Source: Flavobacteriales bacterium CG18_big_fil_WC_8_21_14_2_50_32_9
GTDB taxonomy: Bacteria > Bacteroidota > Bacteroidia > Flavobacteriales_E > Vicingaceae
Assembly (NCBI GenBank): GCA_002770955.1
Contig: PCUH01000084.1
Coordinates: forward strand, 1-26,283
Direction: 5' to 3'
Length of the DNA: 26,283 nucleotides
The notes under the pieces were generated by a model. That model was not told the origin of the DNA. It worked only from the letters and a program-made list of their open reading frames with translations, and made no database searches. Of this stretch, positions 24,863 to 26,283 are shown piece by piece. Both the position numbers and the translations under genes were made by a program. Position 1 is the stretch's first letter, and each line of letters begins with the position of its first letter.

Positions 24863-25237
24863 TTAGTCTTGAGCTTCTTTGGCTTCTATACTAAGTGTAG
24901 CATGAGGAACAGCCATCAATCTTTCTTTAGGAATTAATTTTCCTGTTACTCTACACACACCATACGTTTTATTAGAAATACGGATTAACGCATTTTCTAA
25001 GTTTTTTATAAATTTTTCTTGTCGGATAGCCAATTGACCAACTTCCTCACGAGAAAGTGTTGCAGCACCTTCTTCCATCATTTTGAATGAATGAAGTGTG
25101 TCATCAGTTCCGTTATCGTCTTTATATTTAAGTGTGTTAACCAACTCTTCATAATCGATTCGTGCGGTTATTAATTTTTTTTCAATAAGTGCTTTGAAAT
25201 CTGCTAAATCTTGTTCTGAATATCGAATTTCTCCCAT
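24863..25237 (-). CDS. TraR/DksA-family protein with degenerate zinc finger
   Basis: The 124-residue protein has a helical N-terminal part (about 8-90) and a short C-terminal zinc-finger-like segment, YGVCRVTGKLIPKERLMAVPHATLSIEAK. Classical DksA has four cysteines. Only Cys95 remains here, so zinc binding through the usual four ligands is lost, while the fold motif (TGxxIPxxRLxxxPxAT) is kept. DksA-like proteins bind RNA polymerase through the secondary channel. Whether this one does is inferred. The gene lies 31 bases after ileS. Confidence 0.87.
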   Translation of the reverse strand: MGEIRYSEQDLADFKALIEKKLITARIDYEELVNTLKYKDDNGTDDTLHSFKMMEEGAATLSREEVGQLAIRQEKFIKNLENALIRISNKTYGVCRVTGKLIPKERLMAVPHATLSIEAKEAQD

Positions 25238-25268
25238 AGTTGTTAATTTTTTAAAATATAAGTTTGTT

Positions 25269-26283
25269 CTAATTTAATTTTTTTATTGTGATTAATGTAG
25301 ATAAATCATGGTCAAAATCTACGGTAACTCCTTCATTTAGTTCGCTTACCAAATCCAATTGGGTTGCTAATGTTTCGGTGCAAATATAATTTTTATTCTT
25401 TGTTATTGCATCATTTATTTCATTGTGTTGCAAAATTTTAACAGCAATTTTATCATTTACTTCAAAACCACTATCCTTCCTTAAGTTTTGAATACGATTT
25501 ACGAACTCTCTAGCAATACCTTCCTCTTTTAATTCCTGCGAAATTGAAATATCTAACGCTACTGTCAATCCACCTTCGGTTTGTACCAACCAACCTGGAA
25601 TATCTTGTGTAATAATTTCAACATCATTACTATCCAACATTACTTGTTGTCCTTCAACATTTATTTCTACAACGCTATTCTTTTCAAACTCTTGTATATC
25701 GTTTTGATTAAATTGAGTTACTATAGCAGCAATCTGTTTCATTATTTTACCATACTTAGGTCCTAAGGTTTTAAAGTTGGGTTTAATGCTCTTTACCAGC
25801 ACTCCTGCGGTATCTTCCAAGTATTCTATTTCTTTTACGTTTACTTCCGATAAAATTAAATCGGCAACATCTTGTAACTGACGTTTAAATTTAGCATCTA
25901 AAATAGGAATCATTATTTTTTGAAGCGGCTGACGTACTTTTATTTGTTCTTTCTTTCTTAAACTCAACACCATTGATGAAACTTGTTGTGCAATATCCAT
26001 ACGCTGCTCTAAATCAGTGTCTATAACACTTTCATTTACTGTTGGGAAATCTGACAAATGCACTGATGTTGTATTTCCTTTACCACTCACTTTACTTAAA
26101 TCGGAGTATAATAAATCGGCATAAAAAGGTGCAATAGGCGAAGACAACTGTGCCACTACTTCCAAACACGTATAAAGCGTTTGATAAGCCGAAATCTTAT
26201 CTTCTGAATAATCGCCTTTCCAAAAACGTCTTCTGCATAAGCGAACGTACCAATTGCTTAAATGGTCGTTTACAAACTCCTGA
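25269..26283 (-). CDS. ileS: Isoleucyl-tRNA synthetase, C-terminal part
   Basis: The gene enters from the right edge, and 337 codons of its 3' end are present (first full codon at 26282). The reading frame continues beyond the TTG at 26165 to the edge without a stop, so that TTG is not the start. The segment begins QEFVNDHLSNWYVRLCRRRFWKGD, the anticodon-binding domain with its HLSNWYVR motif. It goes on through SLRKKEQIKVRQPLQKIMIP. The editing, HIGH and KMSKS parts lie outside the window. No C-terminal zinc-finger cysteines are seen, which fits the type usual in Bacteroidota. IleRS charges tRNA-Ile. ileS is the first gene here of the ileS / DksA-like / lspA set. Confidence 0.95.
   Translation of the reverse strand, partial: QEFVNDHLSNWYVRLCRRRFWKGDYSEDKISAYQTLYTCLEVVAQLSSPIAPFYADLLYSDLSKVSGKGNTTSVHLSDFPTVNESVIDTDLEQRMDIAQQVSSMVLSLRKKEQIKVRQPLQKIMIPILDAKFKRQLQDVADLILSEVNVKEIEYLEDTAGVLVKSIKPNFKTLGPKYGKIMKQIAAIVTQFNQNDIQEFEKNSVVEINVEGQQVMLDSNDVEIITQDIPGWLVQTEGGLTVALDISISQELKEEGIAREFVNRIQNLRKDSGFEVNDKIAVKILQHNEINDAITKNKNYICTETLATQLDLVSELNEGVTVDFDHDLSTLITIKKLN

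Noticed and set aside
1..26283. tRNA, rRNA, CRISPR array, prophage, toxin-antitoxin or restriction/defence genes
   Set aside because: I looked for cloverleaf folds, regularly spaced repeats, integrase or transposase motifs and defence-type domains and saw none. The only repeats are the short or palindromic ones listed.

Overview
The window is AT-rich DNA (most genes look about 30-35% G+C by eye) from a member of the Bacteroidota, most likely the order Flavobacteriales. Supporting signs are three genes whose products end in type IX secretion system (T9SS) type A sorting domains, two DUF6089 outer-membrane proteins beside uppS and bamA, promoters of the TTG-N17-23-TAnnTTTG type, no Shine-Dalgarno sites, tandem cytochrome oxidase subunit III genes, and the order ileS / DksA-like / lspA. 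I cannot name the genus.

Layout. (1) 1-283: the start of a lipoprotein gene running off the left edge. (2) 284-785: a 500-base gap with a Rho-independent terminator and a 163-base imperfect palindromic element. (3) 786-6991 (minus): an envelope-biogenesis operon transcribed as DUF6089, DUF6089, uppS, bamA, skp, skp. (4) 6992-7318: a divergent control region with one good promoter in each direction. (5) 7319-12050 (plus): an aa3-type cytochrome c oxidase operon, coxB-coxA-coxC-coxC-subunit IV. (6) 12170-16055 (minus): a run of T9SS cargo genes, the first of which looks broken by a frameshift or deletion. (7) 16225-18986 (minus): a WG-repeat protein translationally coupled to a Nudix CoA pyrophosphatase. 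(8) 19060-24033 (plus): MltF-like lytic transglycosylase, TatD-family nuclease, Era and Der. (9) 24116-26283 (minus): ileS (5' end missing), DksA-like protein and lspA.

How the genes fit together. Region 3 links synthesis of the lipid carrier for peptidoglycan (UppS) to outer-membrane protein folding (BamA, Skp) and two small beta-barrel proteins. Region 5 encodes the terminal oxidase, but without the alternative complex III, heme A farnesyltransferase and SCO genes that often lie beside it in this phylum. Era and Der are ribosome-assembly GTPases. LspA matures lipoproteins such as the one at the left edge and perhaps the MltF-like protein.

Most of the window is conserved core genome, and I found no clear new multi-gene system. 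The observations most worth a second look are the palindromic element wedged between skp and its terminator, the broken T9SS gene and the compositionally mosaic gene after it, the glutamate-to-lysine change in the CuA loop of CoxB, and the structured leader of the cox operon.
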